Source: Streptomyces rishiriensis (GTDB taxonomy: Bacteria; Actinomycetota; Actinomycetes; Streptomycetales; Streptomycetaceae). From it: DNA of 64,000 bases. Of this stretch, positions 16,585-24,871 are shown piece by piece; the first letter of the stretch is position 1, and each line of letters begins with the position of its first letter. The translations under genes and the position numbers were made by a program. The notes under the pieces are model-generated. The model saw only the letters and a program-made list of their open reading frames with translations, had not been told where the DNA came from and did no database searches. The stretch lies in NCBI RefSeq assembly GCF_003112535.1, contig NZ_BEWA01000017.1, positions 62,001-126,000 on the forward strand. Reading direction: 5' to 3'.

Positions 16585-18028
16585 CCGTCCTGGTGACGCC
16601 GGCGACGACCGTGGAGGCCAGGATCCAGCCGGTGACGATGAGGACGTACGACAGGGTCTGGTACCAGCCGGTCGGCGCGAACGCGCTCTCCTGCCCGAAG
16701 GAGATCACCGGCAGCAGCAGGTCGAGGGTGTAGAAGACGGGGCTGAAGTGGGGGGCCTCGCCCGCCTTCAACGGCGGCGGGTGGTGCCCTGCGTAGGCGA
16801 TCGACCCGGCGGCCAGCAGGGACAGCAGCCAGCCGGCCGCGCGCAGCGGGCGGAACCCGTAGCCCACGGCCGCGTCCTGAAGGTGGCCCCACAGCCGCCC
16901 GTACCAGGGGAGCGTCCCGCGGTGACGGCGCTGTTTGGCGAGCTGCACCAGCCGGGCGGCCCGGTCGTCGCCGGTGGTGCGATAGGCGGCGGTGAGCTGT
17001 TCGTAGGCGTGCGGGTCGAACGCGCCGTCGTCGCGCTCCAGCATCGGCAGCCGGCGCTCGGCGGGCTCGTGCGGGGTGAGGAAGGTGTAGGTGAGATCCA
17101 GCAGCCGCACCTGGTCGGGCAGCTTCTCGGGCGCCAGGTGGAGCTGGCCCACCTCGGCGCGCCGCAGATTGAGCCGGCCCTCGATCGGCGGGCCCTCGCG
17201 CAGCCAGAGCTCGCCCACGACGCAGCTGCTCAACCGCAGGGCGGTGCCACCCGGGTTGGACAGGGAGGTGTGCAGCAGATCCACCCGGCCGGGGACGCGT
17301 GAGCCGCGCAGGTCGATGCGGCCCTCGGCGCGCATCCGCCGGGCCAGCAGATTGGCGCCGACGTCGAGGGCCTCCGCCTGCAGGACGAAGCCGCCGGGGT
17401 TGCTCAGTTCGGCGTCGTCCAGATCGATCGAGCCGGCCACGCAGGCGCCGTCGAGCCGGATCGGTCCGCGGGTGCGCAGACCTCGCGCGCACACGTCGTC
17501 GTCGACGGAGAGCTGGTGGAGCGCGAGCACCGGCTGTGCGGGGTCGTCAGCGGTGATCTCGGCCCGGTCCACGAACAGGGCTCCGGAGATCTGGGCGCCG
17601 CCGAGCTGCACCGGGCCGTCGATCCGGCAGCGCGTCAGCCGCAGGCTGCCGTCGATCCGGCTGCGCGCCGCCGCGAGGCCGGGCAGGGCGCAGTCGCGCA
17701 GGTTCAGGTAGTTCAGGTGGGCGCCGGCCAGTCGCGGCACGGCGTCGAAGCGGCAGTGGTTGAGGCGGACGACGCTGCCGACGACCGCGTACCGCAGATC
17801 CAACTGCCCGGTGATCCGGGCCCCCATGACCTTGAGGGCCGCCACCTCGCCCGGTTCGCGCGGTCCGTTGAGGAGCAGCGCACGCAACACGGCGGCCCGC
17901 ACGGCCGGTTCGGGCCCGCGGTCGGGGCCCGGCGTGCCTTCGGAGCCGTCGCGGAAGTCCACGGACGTTCCCGTGGCGAAGGCCCGCCAGACTCGTCGTT
18001 CGGCCGGTGTCAGATCGTCGATCTCCAT
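16571..18028 (-). CDS. Membrane protein with long repetitive beta-helix-like N-terminal domain
   Basis: 485 residues. About residues 60-320 are built of degenerate repeats of about 20 residues of the form GxLxLxxAxIxGxLxLxGA (for example ARITGQLDLRYAVVGSVVRL and SRIDGSLRLTRCRIDGPVQL), suggesting a right-handed beta-solenoid related to pentapeptide-repeat proteins. The C-terminal 100 residues contain at least two clear helices (AAGWLLSLLAAGSIAYAG and LSYVLIVTGWILASTVVAGV) flanking FYTLDLLLPVISFG, a layout reminiscent of two-helix ion-channel modules. Streptomyces genomes often label such proteins membrane-associated oxidoreductase, for which I see no motif. Function unknown. It is convergent with qsuB. 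Confidence 0.8.
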   Translation of the reverse strand: MEIDDLTPAERRVWRAFATGTSVDFRDGSEGTPGPDRGPEPAVRAAVLRALLLNGPREPGEVAALKVMGARITGQLDLRYAVVGSVVRLNHCRFDAVPRLAGAHLNYLNLRDCALPGLAAARSRIDGSLRLTRCRIDGPVQLGGAQISGALFVDRAEITADDPAQPVLALHQLSVDDDVCARGLRTRGPIRLDGACVAGSIDLDDAELSNPGGFVLQAEALDVGANLLARRMRAEGRIDLRGSRVPGRVDLLHTSLSNPGGTALRLSSCVVGELWLREGPPIEGRLNLRRAEVGQLHLAPEKLPDQVRLLDLTYTFLTPHEPAERRLPMLERDDGAFDPHAYEQLTAAYRTTGDDRAARLVQLAKQRRHRGTLPWYGRLWGHLQDAAVGYGFRPLRAAGWLLSLLAAGSIAYAGHHPPPLKAGEAPHFSPVFYTLDLLLPVISFGQESAFAPTGWYQTLSYVLIVTGWILASTVVAGVTRTVSRQ

Positions 18029-18070
18029 CAGCCGCGACTCTGGCGGGCCTCTCCGAGCGGTGTCAACAGG

Positions 18071-18658
18071 CTAGGCCCGTACGTTCCATTCGGCGATCAC
18101 GGGCCGCTCGTGCTCCGTCGACAGCCGGCTGACCGTGCCGGTGGCCAGTTGGAACAACCGGCCCTCGGCGGGGGGCAGTCCGAGCCGACGGGCCGTCAGC
18201 ACCCGGAGGAAGTGCGAGTGGGCGACGAGGACGACGTCGCCCTCGTCGAGCGCCGGGGCCACCCGGGCCAGCACCCGGTCGGCGCGCCGGCCGATCTGTT
18301 CGGGCGACTCGCCGGGACGGCCCTGCGGGCCCGGCGGCACACCGTGTGTCCACAGGTCCCAGTCGGGACGGGTGCGGTGGATGTCGACGGTGGTGACGCC
18401 CTCGTAGCCGCCGTAGTCCCACTCGTGCAGGTCGGGTTCGACGGAGATCCCGGCGACGCCGGCGAGTTCGGCGGTGCGTATCGCCCGGTGCAGCGGGCTG
18501 GTCAGGGCGAGTGCGAAGGTCCGGCCCGAGAGGAGCGCGGCGAGGGACTTGGCCTGTTCCTCGCCGTGAGCGGTGAGGGGCAGGTCGGTGAAGCTGGTGT
18601 GCTGTCCCGACCTGCTCCACTCCGTCTCCCCGTGGCGGACCAGCAGAAGATCCCCCAC
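18071..18658 (-). CDS. Histidine phosphatase (phosphoglycerate-mutase-like)
   Basis: 195 residues. The RHG catalytic loop is LLLVRHGETEWSRSGQHTS near the N-terminus, the second arginine block is ALTSPLHRAIRTAELAG, the glutamate is in EWDYGGYEG, and the second histidine is in VVLVAHSHFLRVL. It acts as a phosphomonoesterase, probably on a sugar phosphate, as it is the last gene after the pentose-phosphate genes on the same strand, 9 bp from gnd. GTG 18658 is the first in-frame start that leaves the RHG motif complete; the ribosome site is weak. The exact substrate is not decidable. Confidence 0.88.
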   Translation of the reverse strand: MGDLLLVRHGETEWSRSGQHTSFTDLPLTAHGEEQAKSLAALLSGRTFALALTSPLHRAIRTAELAGVAGISVEPDLHEWDYGGYEGVTTVDIHRTRPDWDLWTHGVPPGPQGRPGESPEQIGRRADRVLARVAPALDEGDVVLVAHSHFLRVLTARRLGLPPAEGRLFQLATGTVSRLSTEHERPVIAEWNVRA

Positions 18659-18667
18659 GGCCGGCGC

Positions 18668-19558
18668 CTACTTCTTCGCCGATTCGACGGCGTGGCCGCC
18701 GAACTGGTTGCGCAGCGCCGCGATCATCTTCATCTGCGGCGAGTCGTCCTGGCGGGAGGCGAACCGCGCGAAGAGGGACGCGGTGATGGCCGGCAGCGGC
18801 ACGGCGTTGTCGATGGCCGCCTCCACCGTCCACCGTCCCTCGCCGGAGTCCTCGGCGTAGCCGCGCAGCTTGTCCAGGTGGGTGTCCTCGTCGAGGGCGT
18901 TGACCGCGAGGTCCAGCAGCCAGGACCGGATGACGGTGCCCTCCTGCCAGGACCGGAAGACCTCGCGGACGTTGTCCACGGAGTCGATCTTCTCCAGCAG
19001 CTCCCAGCCCTCGGCGTACGCCTGCATCATGGCGTACTCGATGCCGTTGTGGACCATCTTGGAGAAGTGCCCGGCGCCGACCTTGCCGGCGTGGACGTAG
19101 CCGTAGGGGCCCTCCGGCTTGAGCGCGTCGAAGATCGGCTGCAGCCGGTCGACGTGCTCCTTCTCGCCGCCGACCATCAGCGCGTAGCCGTTCTTGAGGC
19201 CCCACACGCCGCCGGAGACGCCGGCGTCGACGAAGCCGATTCCCTTGGCGCCCAGTTCCGCGGCGTGCTTCTCGTCGTCCGTCCAGCGGGAGTTGCCGCC
19301 GTCCACCACCGTGTCGCCGGCCTCCAGCAGACCGCCGAGCTCGTCGACGACGGACTGCGTCGCCGCGCCGGCGGGGACCATCACCCAGACGGTGCGGGGC
19401 GCCTGGAGCTGCTCGACCAGTTCGGCGAGGTCCTTGACGTCGGAGAGTTCGGGGTTGCGGTCGTAGCCGACGACGGTGTGGCCGGCGCGGCGGATGCGCT
19501 CGCGCATGTTGCCGCCCATCTTGCCGAGACCGATCAGACCCAGCTGCATCGATGTCAT
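18668..19558 (-). CDS. gnd: 6-Phosphogluconate dehydrogenase, short (GntZ/YqeC) type
   Basis: 296 residues, against about 470 for the classical enzyme. The nucleotide site LGLIGLGKMGGNM leads to VVGYDRNPE. An acidic residue at the end of the second strand, instead of NRT, suggests NAD rather than NADP use. Catalytic HFSKMVHNGIEY and the substrate loop DAGVSGGVWG are intact. It oxidatively decarboxylates 6-phosphogluconate to ribulose 5-phosphate. ATG 19558 (or 19549) follows pgi by 9 bp, with AGGAAG inside the end of pgi. It is part of the tkt-tal-zwf-opcA-pgi-gnd operon; no phosphogluconolactonase gene is included. Confidence 0.93.
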   Translation of the reverse strand: MTSMQLGLIGLGKMGGNMRERIRRAGHTVVGYDRNPELSDVKDLAELVEQLQAPRTVWVMVPAGAATQSVVDELGGLLEAGDTVVDGGNSRWTDDEKHAAELGAKGIGFVDAGVSGGVWGLKNGYALMVGGEKEHVDRLQPIFDALKPEGPYGYVHAGKVGAGHFSKMVHNGIEYAMMQAYAEGWELLEKIDSVDNVREVFRSWQEGTVIRSWLLDLAVNALDEDTHLDKLRGYAEDSGEGRWTVEAAIDNAVPLPAITASLFARFASRQDDSPQMKMIAALRNQFGGHAVESAKK

Positions 19559-19567
19559 GTCAGTTCA

Positions 19568-21217
19568 CTACTTCCTGAGTTCACGGTAGGCGGCGACGAG
19601 TGCGGCGGTGGAGGGATCGAGGCCGGGCACCTCGGCGCCCTCGGCGAGCGCCGGCTCGACGCGCTTGGCGAGGACCTTGCCGAGCTCCACGCCCCACTGG
19701 TCGAAGGAGTCGATGTTCCACACCGCGCCCTGCACGAACACCTTGTGCTCGTAGAGGGCGATGAGCTGGCCGAGGACCGAGGGGGTCAGTTCGCGGGCCA
19801 GGATCGTGGTGGTGGGGCGGTTGCCCAGGAAGGTACGGTGCGGCACCTGCTCCTCGGGCACGCCTTCCGCGCGCACCTCCTCGGCGGTCTTGCCGAAGGC
19901 CAGCGCCTGGCCCTGCGCGAAGAGATTGGCCATCAACAGGTCGTGCTGGGAAGCCAGTTCACCGCTCAGCTCGGCCGCCGGGCGCGCGAACCCGATCAGG
20001 TCGGCAGGGATCAGCCGGGTGCCCTGGTGGATCAACTGGTAGTAGGCGTGCTGCCCGTTGGTGCCGGGCGTGCCCCACACCACCGGTCCGGTCGACCACT
20101 GGACACGGTCGCCGGCGCGGTCCACCGACTTGCCGTTGGACTCCATGTCCAGCTGCTGCAGGTAAGCGGTGAACTTCGACAGATAGTGGCTGTACGGCAG
20201 CACCGCATGCGTCTCGGCGCCGAAGAAGTTGCTGTACCAGATGCCCAGCAGGCCCAGGATCAGCGGGGCGTTGTCCTCGGCCGGGGCGGTGCGGAAGTGC
20301 TCGTCGACGACACGGAAGCCGTCGAGCAGCTCCCGGAAGCGGTCCGGGCCGATGGCGATCATCAGGGAGAGGCCGATGGCCGAGTCGAAGGAGTAGCGGC
20401 CGCCGACCCAGTCCCAGAACCCGAACATGTTGTCCGGGTCGATGCCGAACTCCTCCACCTTGCCGGCGTTCGTGGACAGCGCCACGAAGTGCCGGGCGAC
20501 CGCCTTCGCCTCGCCGCCGAGCCCGGCCAGCAGCCAGGAGCGCGCGGAGGTCGCGTTGGTGATGGTCTCGACCGTGGTGAAGGTCTTGGACGCGACGATG
20601 AACAGCGTCTCGGCGGGGTCCAGGTCACGCAGGGCCTCGTGCAGATCGGCGCCGTCCACGTTCGACACGAAGCGCAGCGTCAACTCCCGCGCCGCGAAGG
20701 TGCGCAGGGCCTCGTACGCCATCGCGGGGCCGAGGTCGGAGCCGCCGATGCCGATGTTGACGACGTTGCGGATGCGCCTGCCGGTGTGGCCGGTCCATTC
20801 GCCGGAGCGGACCCGGTCCGCGAAGTCGCTCATCCGGTCCAGCACCGCGTGCACCTCGGGCACGACGTTCTCGCCGTCGACCTCGATCACCGCGTCGCGC
20901 GGCGCGCGCAGGGCGGTGTGCAGCACGGCCCGGTCCTCGGTGACGTTGATCTTCTCGCCGCGGAACATGGCGTCGCGCAGCCCGAACACGTCCGTGGCGG
21001 AGGCGAGTTCGCGCAGCAGGGCGAGGGTCTCGTCGGTGATCAGGTGCTTGGAGTAGTCGATGCGCAGGTCGCCGACCCGCACGACGTACCGCTCGGCGCG
21101 GGAGGGGTCCGCGGCGAACAGCTCACGCAGCTGGGGGCGCTGGAGAGGCGGCGCGGCGCGGTGCTCCTCCAGGGCCGTCCACTCGGGCCGGGCGGTGAGC
21201 TTGGGGGTGTCAGACAT
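19568..21217 (-). CDS. pgi: Glucose-6-phosphate isomerase
   Basis: 549 residues, normal for the long bacterial form. Signatures are NVVNIGIGGSDLGPAMAYEA, VGGRYSFDSAIGLSLMIAIG, the histidine block YQLIHQGTRLIPADLIGF, and the C-terminal lysine block SFDQWGVELGKVLAKRVEP. It interconverts glucose 6-phosphate and fructose 6-phosphate in the cytoplasm, linking glycolysis to the surrounding oxidative pentose-phosphate genes. The start overlaps the end of opcA by 8 bp. It is likely one of two pgi copies in the genome, which I infer from Streptomyces generally. Confidence 0.97.
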   Translation of the reverse strand: MSDTPKLTARPEWTALEEHRAAPPLQRPQLRELFAADPSRAERYVVRVGDLRIDYSKHLITDETLALLRELASATDVFGLRDAMFRGEKINVTEDRAVLHTALRAPRDAVIEVDGENVVPEVHAVLDRMSDFADRVRSGEWTGHTGRRIRNVVNIGIGGSDLGPAMAYEALRTFAARELTLRFVSNVDGADLHEALRDLDPAETLFIVASKTFTTVETITNATSARSWLLAGLGGEAKAVARHFVALSTNAGKVEEFGIDPDNMFGFWDWVGGRYSFDSAIGLSLMIAIGPDRFRELLDGFRVVDEHFRTAPAEDNAPLILGLLGIWYSNFFGAETHAVLPYSHYLSKFTAYLQQLDMESNGKSVDRAGDRVQWSTGPVVWGTPGTNGQHAYYQLIHQGTRLIPADLIGFARPAAELSGELASQHDLLMANLFAQGQALAFGKTAEEVRAEGVPEEQVPHRTFLGNRPTTTILARELTPSVLGQLIALYEHKVFVQGAVWNIDSFDQWGVELGKVLAKRVEPALAEGAEVPGLDPSTAALVAAYRELRK

Positions 21218-22145
21218 GAGAGGGGGTCTCCTTGGTGGCCTCGCCCCGCAGGGCGACGGCGTACATCTCGTCCGCGTCGAGGCGCCTGAGCTCCTCGGCG
21301 ATGAGTTCGGAGGTGGTGCGGACCTTCAGCGCGAGGGTGCGCGGGGGCTGGCCCGGCAGGGAGAGCGTGGCCAGCGGTCCCTCGGGGCGGTCGATGACGA
21401 TGTCGCCGTCCGCGGTGCCCAGGCGCACGGCCGTGACGACCGGCCCGTCGGTGACGACGCGGTCGATCGTGACCTTCAGCCGCGCCTCCAGCCAGCGGGC
21501 CAGCAGCTCGGCGGCGGGGTTGTCGGCCTCGGCCTCCACCGCGCCCGAGACGATCGGCACCCGGGCCTGGTCCAGCGCCGCCGCCAGCATCGAGCGCCAC
21601 GGGGTCAGCCGGGTCCAGGCGAGGTCGGTGTCGCCGGGGGCGTAGGTGCGGATCCGGGCGTCCAGGGTCGCCAGCGGGTTCTCGACCGCGTACAGGTCGG
21701 TGATCCTGCGCTGCGCGAGCGCGCCCAGCGGGTCCTTGGCGGGGTTGGCCGGCGCGTCCACCGGCCACCACACGACGACGGGCGCGTCCGGCAGCAGCAG
21801 CGGCAGGACGACGGAGTCGGCGTGGTCGGACACCTCGCCGTACGTCCGCAGGACGACCGTCTCGCCGGTGCCCGCGTCGGCGCCCACCCGCACCTCCGCG
21901 TCGAGGTGGGAGTTGGTGCGGTCGCGCGGGCTGCGGGCATGCCGCTTGATGACGACCAGGGTGCGCGAGGGGTGCTCGTGCGAGGCCTCCTCGGCCGCCT
22001 TGATCGAGTCGTAGGCGTTCTCCTCGTCCGTGACGATGACCATCGTCAGAACCATGCCCACGGCCGGTGTGCCGATCGCGCGGCGACCCTTCACCAGCGC
22101 CTTGTTGATCTTGCTTGCAGTGGTGTCGGTCAGGTCGATCTTCAT
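21210..22145 (-). CDS. opcA: Glucose-6-phosphate dehydrogenase assembly protein OpcA
   Basis: 311 residues, the usual actinobacterial length. It begins MKIDLTDTTASKINKALV and carries the family blocks VVWWPVDAPANPAKDPLGALAQRR (central) and TPWRSMLAAALDQAR. OpcA binds and activates Zwf in actinobacteria and cyanobacteria, tying its activity to redox or carbon status. The start overlaps the zwf stop by 4 bp (ATGA), consistent with complex formation and equal expression. Confidence 0.93.
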   Translation of the reverse strand: MKIDLTDTTASKINKALVKGRRAIGTPAVGMVLTMVIVTDEENAYDSIKAAEEASHEHPSRTLVVIKRHARSPRDRTNSHLDAEVRVGADAGTGETVVLRTYGEVSDHADSVVLPLLLPDAPVVVWWPVDAPANPAKDPLGALAQRRITDLYAVENPLATLDARIRTYAPGDTDLAWTRLTPWRSMLAAALDQARVPIVSGAVEAEADNPAAELLARWLEARLKVTIDRVVTDGPVVTAVRLGTADGDIVIDRPEGPLATLSLPGQPPRTLALKVRTTSELIAEELRRLDADEMYAVALRGEATKETPSHV

Positions 22146-23686
22146 GGCCTGCGCCAGCTCCGTCCGTCTCGTGCGAGCATCTCGTCGGCTTCCTCGGGTC
22201 CCCAGCTGCCCGAGGGGTACTGCGCGGGCCTGCCGTGCCGTGCCCAGTACTCCTCGATCGGGTCGAGGATCCTCCAGGACTCTTCCACTTCCTGGTGGCG
22301 CGGGAACAGGTTGGCGTCGCCGAGCAGCACGTCCAGGATGAGCCGCTCGTACGCCTCCGGGCTGGACTCGGTGAAGGACTCGCCGTAGGCGAAGTCCATC
22401 GTGACGTCCCGGATCTCCATCGACGTGCCGGGGACCTTGGAGCCGAAGCGGACCGTGATGCCCTCGTCCGGCTGGACGCGGATGACGATCGCGTTGGCGC
22501 CGAGCTCCTCGGTGGCGGTGGAGTCGAAGGGGGAGTGCGGCGCCCGCTGGAAGACCACCGCGATCTCGGTGACCCGGCGGCCGAGCCGCTTGCCGGTGCG
22601 CAGGTAGAACGGGACGCCCGCCCAGCGGCGGTTGTCCACGCCCAGCTTGACGGCGGCGAACGTGTCCGTCGTGGAGGCCGGGTCGATGCCGTCCTCCTCC
22701 AGGTAGCCGCGCACCTTCTCGCCGCCCTGCCAGGCGGCCGCGTACTGGGCCCGCACGGTGTGCCGGCCCAGGTCCTCCGGCAGCTTGACCGCCTTGAGCA
22801 CCTTGAGCTTCTCGGTGAGCAGCGAGGCCGCGTCGAAGGAGGCGGGCTCCTCCATCGCGGTGAGCGCCATCAGCTGCAGCAGGTGGTTCTGGATGACGTC
22901 ACGGGCCGAGCCGATGCCGTCGTAGTAGCCGGCCCGCCCGCCGATGCCGATGTCCTCGGCCATCGTGATCTGGATGTGGTCGACGTACGACCGGTTCCAG
23001 ATCGGTTCGAACATGGTGTTGGCGAAGCGCAGCGCCAGGATGTTCTGGACGGTCTCCTTGCCGAGGTAGTGGTCGATGCGGAAGACCTGGTCCGGTTCGA
23101 ACACGTCGTGCACGACGGCGTTCAGCTTCTGGGCGCTGGCCAGGTCGTGGCCGAAGGGCTTCTCGATGACCGCCCGCCGCCAGGAACCCTTGCGCGCCTT
23201 CGCCAGCCCGTGCTTCTTGAGCTGCTCGACCACCTTGGGGAAGAACTTCGGCGGCACGGACAGGTAGAAGGCGAAGTTGCCGCCCGTGCCGCGGGAGGAG
23301 TCCAGCTCCTCCACGGCGGTCTTGAGCTGCTTGAACGCGGTGTCGTCGTCGAAGTCGCCGGGGACGAACCGCATGCCCTCGGCGAGCTGCTGCCAGACCT
23401 CCTCGCGGAACGGGGTCCGGGAGTGCTCGCGGACCGCGTCATGGACGACCTGGGCGAAGTCCTGGTCCTCCCAGTCACGGCGGGCGAATCCGACGAGCGA
23501 GAAGCCCGGCGGGAGCAGACCGCGGTTGGCCAGGTCGTAGATCGCCGGCATCAGCTTCTTGCGGGACAGGTCGCCCGTCACTCCGAAGATCACGAGGCCC
23601 GAGGGGCCCGCGATGCGGGGCAGGCGCCGGTCGCGTGGGTCCCGCAGGGGGTTCTCCCAGGCCGCGCCGAGACTGCTGGTGCTCAT
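22142..23686 (-). CDS. zwf: Glucose-6-phosphate 1-dehydrogenase
   Basis: 514 residues. The cofactor site is VIFGVTGDLSRKKLMPAIYDL and the active-site signature RIDHYLGKETVQN holds the catalytic lysine and histidine. Later blocks (VPFYLRTGKRLGRR) bind the sugar phosphate. It makes 6-phosphogluconolactone and NAD(P)H. It is coupled to opcA downstream and tal upstream by 4-bp overlaps. The residues flanking the first domain (IAGPSGLVIFG) give no sign of truncation. Confidence 0.97.
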   Translation of the reverse strand: MSTSSLGAAWENPLRDPRDRRLPRIAGPSGLVIFGVTGDLSRKKLMPAIYDLANRGLLPPGFSLVGFARRDWEDQDFAQVVHDAVREHSRTPFREEVWQQLAEGMRFVPGDFDDDTAFKQLKTAVEELDSSRGTGGNFAFYLSVPPKFFPKVVEQLKKHGLAKARKGSWRRAVIEKPFGHDLASAQKLNAVVHDVFEPDQVFRIDHYLGKETVQNILALRFANTMFEPIWNRSYVDHIQITMAEDIGIGGRAGYYDGIGSARDVIQNHLLQLMALTAMEEPASFDAASLLTEKLKVLKAVKLPEDLGRHTVRAQYAAAWQGGEKVRGYLEEDGIDPASTTDTFAAVKLGVDNRRWAGVPFYLRTGKRLGRRVTEIAVVFQRAPHSPFDSTATEELGANAIVIRVQPDEGITVRFGSKVPGTSMEIRDVTMDFAYGESFTESSPEAYERLILDVLLGDANLFPRHQEVEESWRILDPIEEYWARHGRPAQYPSGSWGPEEADEMLARDGRSWRRP

Positions 23687-24852
23687 TCCGCGTCAACTCC
23701 CTTGCTCGTCAGCGACTTCGTGACCGCGTCCAGAAGGTCCTGCCACGCCGCCGCGAACTTGGCGACACCCTCGTCCTCCAACCGGGTGACGACCTCGTCG
23801 TAGGAGACGCCGAGCGCCTCCACCGCGGCCAGGTCGGCACGCGCCGCGGCGTAACCGCCGGTGACGGTGTCGCCGGTGACGTCCCCGTGGTCGGCGGCGG
23901 CCTCCAGCGTGGCCTCGGGCATGGTGTTGACCGTGCCCGGCGCGACCAGCTCGTCCACGTACAGCGTGTCCTTGTAGGCAGGATCCTTCACACCGGTGGA
24001 CGCCCACAGCGGACGCTGCCGGTTGGCCCCCGCCCCGGCCAGCGCCGTCCAGCGGGCCCCGGCGCGCTCCGGGGCGCCGACCGGGCCGAAGACCTCCTCG
24101 TACGCCTGGTAGGCCAGCCGGGCGTTGGCGAGCGCCGCCCGGCCCTTCAGCGCGAGCGCCGCGTCGGTGCCGAGAGCCGTCAGCCGCTTGTCGGTCTCCG
24201 CGTCGACGCGGGAGACGAAGAAGGACGCCACGGACCGGATCAGCGTCAGGTCCAGCCCCCTGGCCTGCGCCTTCTCCAGGCCGGCCAGATAGGCGTCCAT
24301 GACCTCCCGGTAGCGCTCCAGGGAGAAGATCAGCGTGACGTTGACACTGATGCCGAGCCCGACGACCTCGGTGATCGCCGGCAGACCCGCCTTCGTCGCC
24401 GGAATCTTGATCATGACGTTGGGGCGGTCGACCAGCCAGGCGAGCTGCTTGGCCTCGGCGACGGTGGCGGCCGTGTCGTGGGCCAGCCGGGGGTCCACCT
24501 CGATGGAGACCCGGCCGTCGAGGCCGTCCGTGGCCGCGAACACGGGACGCAGGACGTCGGCCGCGGCCCGCACGTCGGCGGTCGTCAGCATCCGCACGGC
24601 CTCGTCGACCGTGACGCCCCGCACGGCCAGGTCGGCGAGCTGCTCCTCGTAGCCCGCGCCGGAGCCGATGGCCGCCTGGAAGATGGACGGGTTGGTGGTC
24701 ACGCCGACGACGTTGCGCGTCTCGACGAGCCGGGCGAGGTCGCCGGAGCGGATCCGCTCGCGTGACAGGTCGTCCAGCCAGATGGAGACGCCTTCGTCGG
24801 ACAGGCGCTTGAGGGCTCCCGCGGTCGCGGTCGCTTCGGTCACTTCGATCAT
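23683..24852 (-). CDS. tal: Transaldolase
   Basis: 389 residues, the long form found in actinobacteria. The N-terminal block VGVTTNPSIFQAAI and the Schiff-base lysine in VMIKIPATKAGLPAI are both present; VNVTLIFSLERY follows. It transfers a dihydroxyacetone unit between fructose 6-phosphate and erythrose 4-phosphate. AGGAAAG lies 4-5 nt before ATG 24852, which is 19 bp after tkt. It overlaps zwf by 4 bp at its end. Confidence 0.95.
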   Translation of the reverse strand: MIEVTEATATAGALKRLSDEGVSIWLDDLSRERIRSGDLARLVETRNVVGVTTNPSIFQAAIGSGAGYEEQLADLAVRGVTVDEAVRMLTTADVRAAADVLRPVFAATDGLDGRVSIEVDPRLAHDTAATVAEAKQLAWLVDRPNVMIKIPATKAGLPAITEVVGLGISVNVTLIFSLERYREVMDAYLAGLEKAQARGLDLTLIRSVASFFVSRVDAETDKRLTALGTDAALALKGRAALANARLAYQAYEEVFGPVGAPERAGARWTALAGAGANRQRPLWASTGVKDPAYKDTLYVDELVAPGTVNTMPEATLEAAADHGDVTGDTVTGGYAAARADLAAVEALGVSYDEVVTRLEDEGVAKFAAAWQDLLDAVTKSLTSKGVDAE

Positions 24853-24871
24853 CTTCTTTCCTGCGGTCGGA

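Noticed and set aside
17516..21289. A 1257-residue open frame on the plus strand
   Set aside because: It is antisense to the beta-solenoid membrane protein, the phosphatase, gnd and pgi, has the composition expected of GC-rich shadow frames and contains no domain. The minus-strand genes carry all the family motifs.
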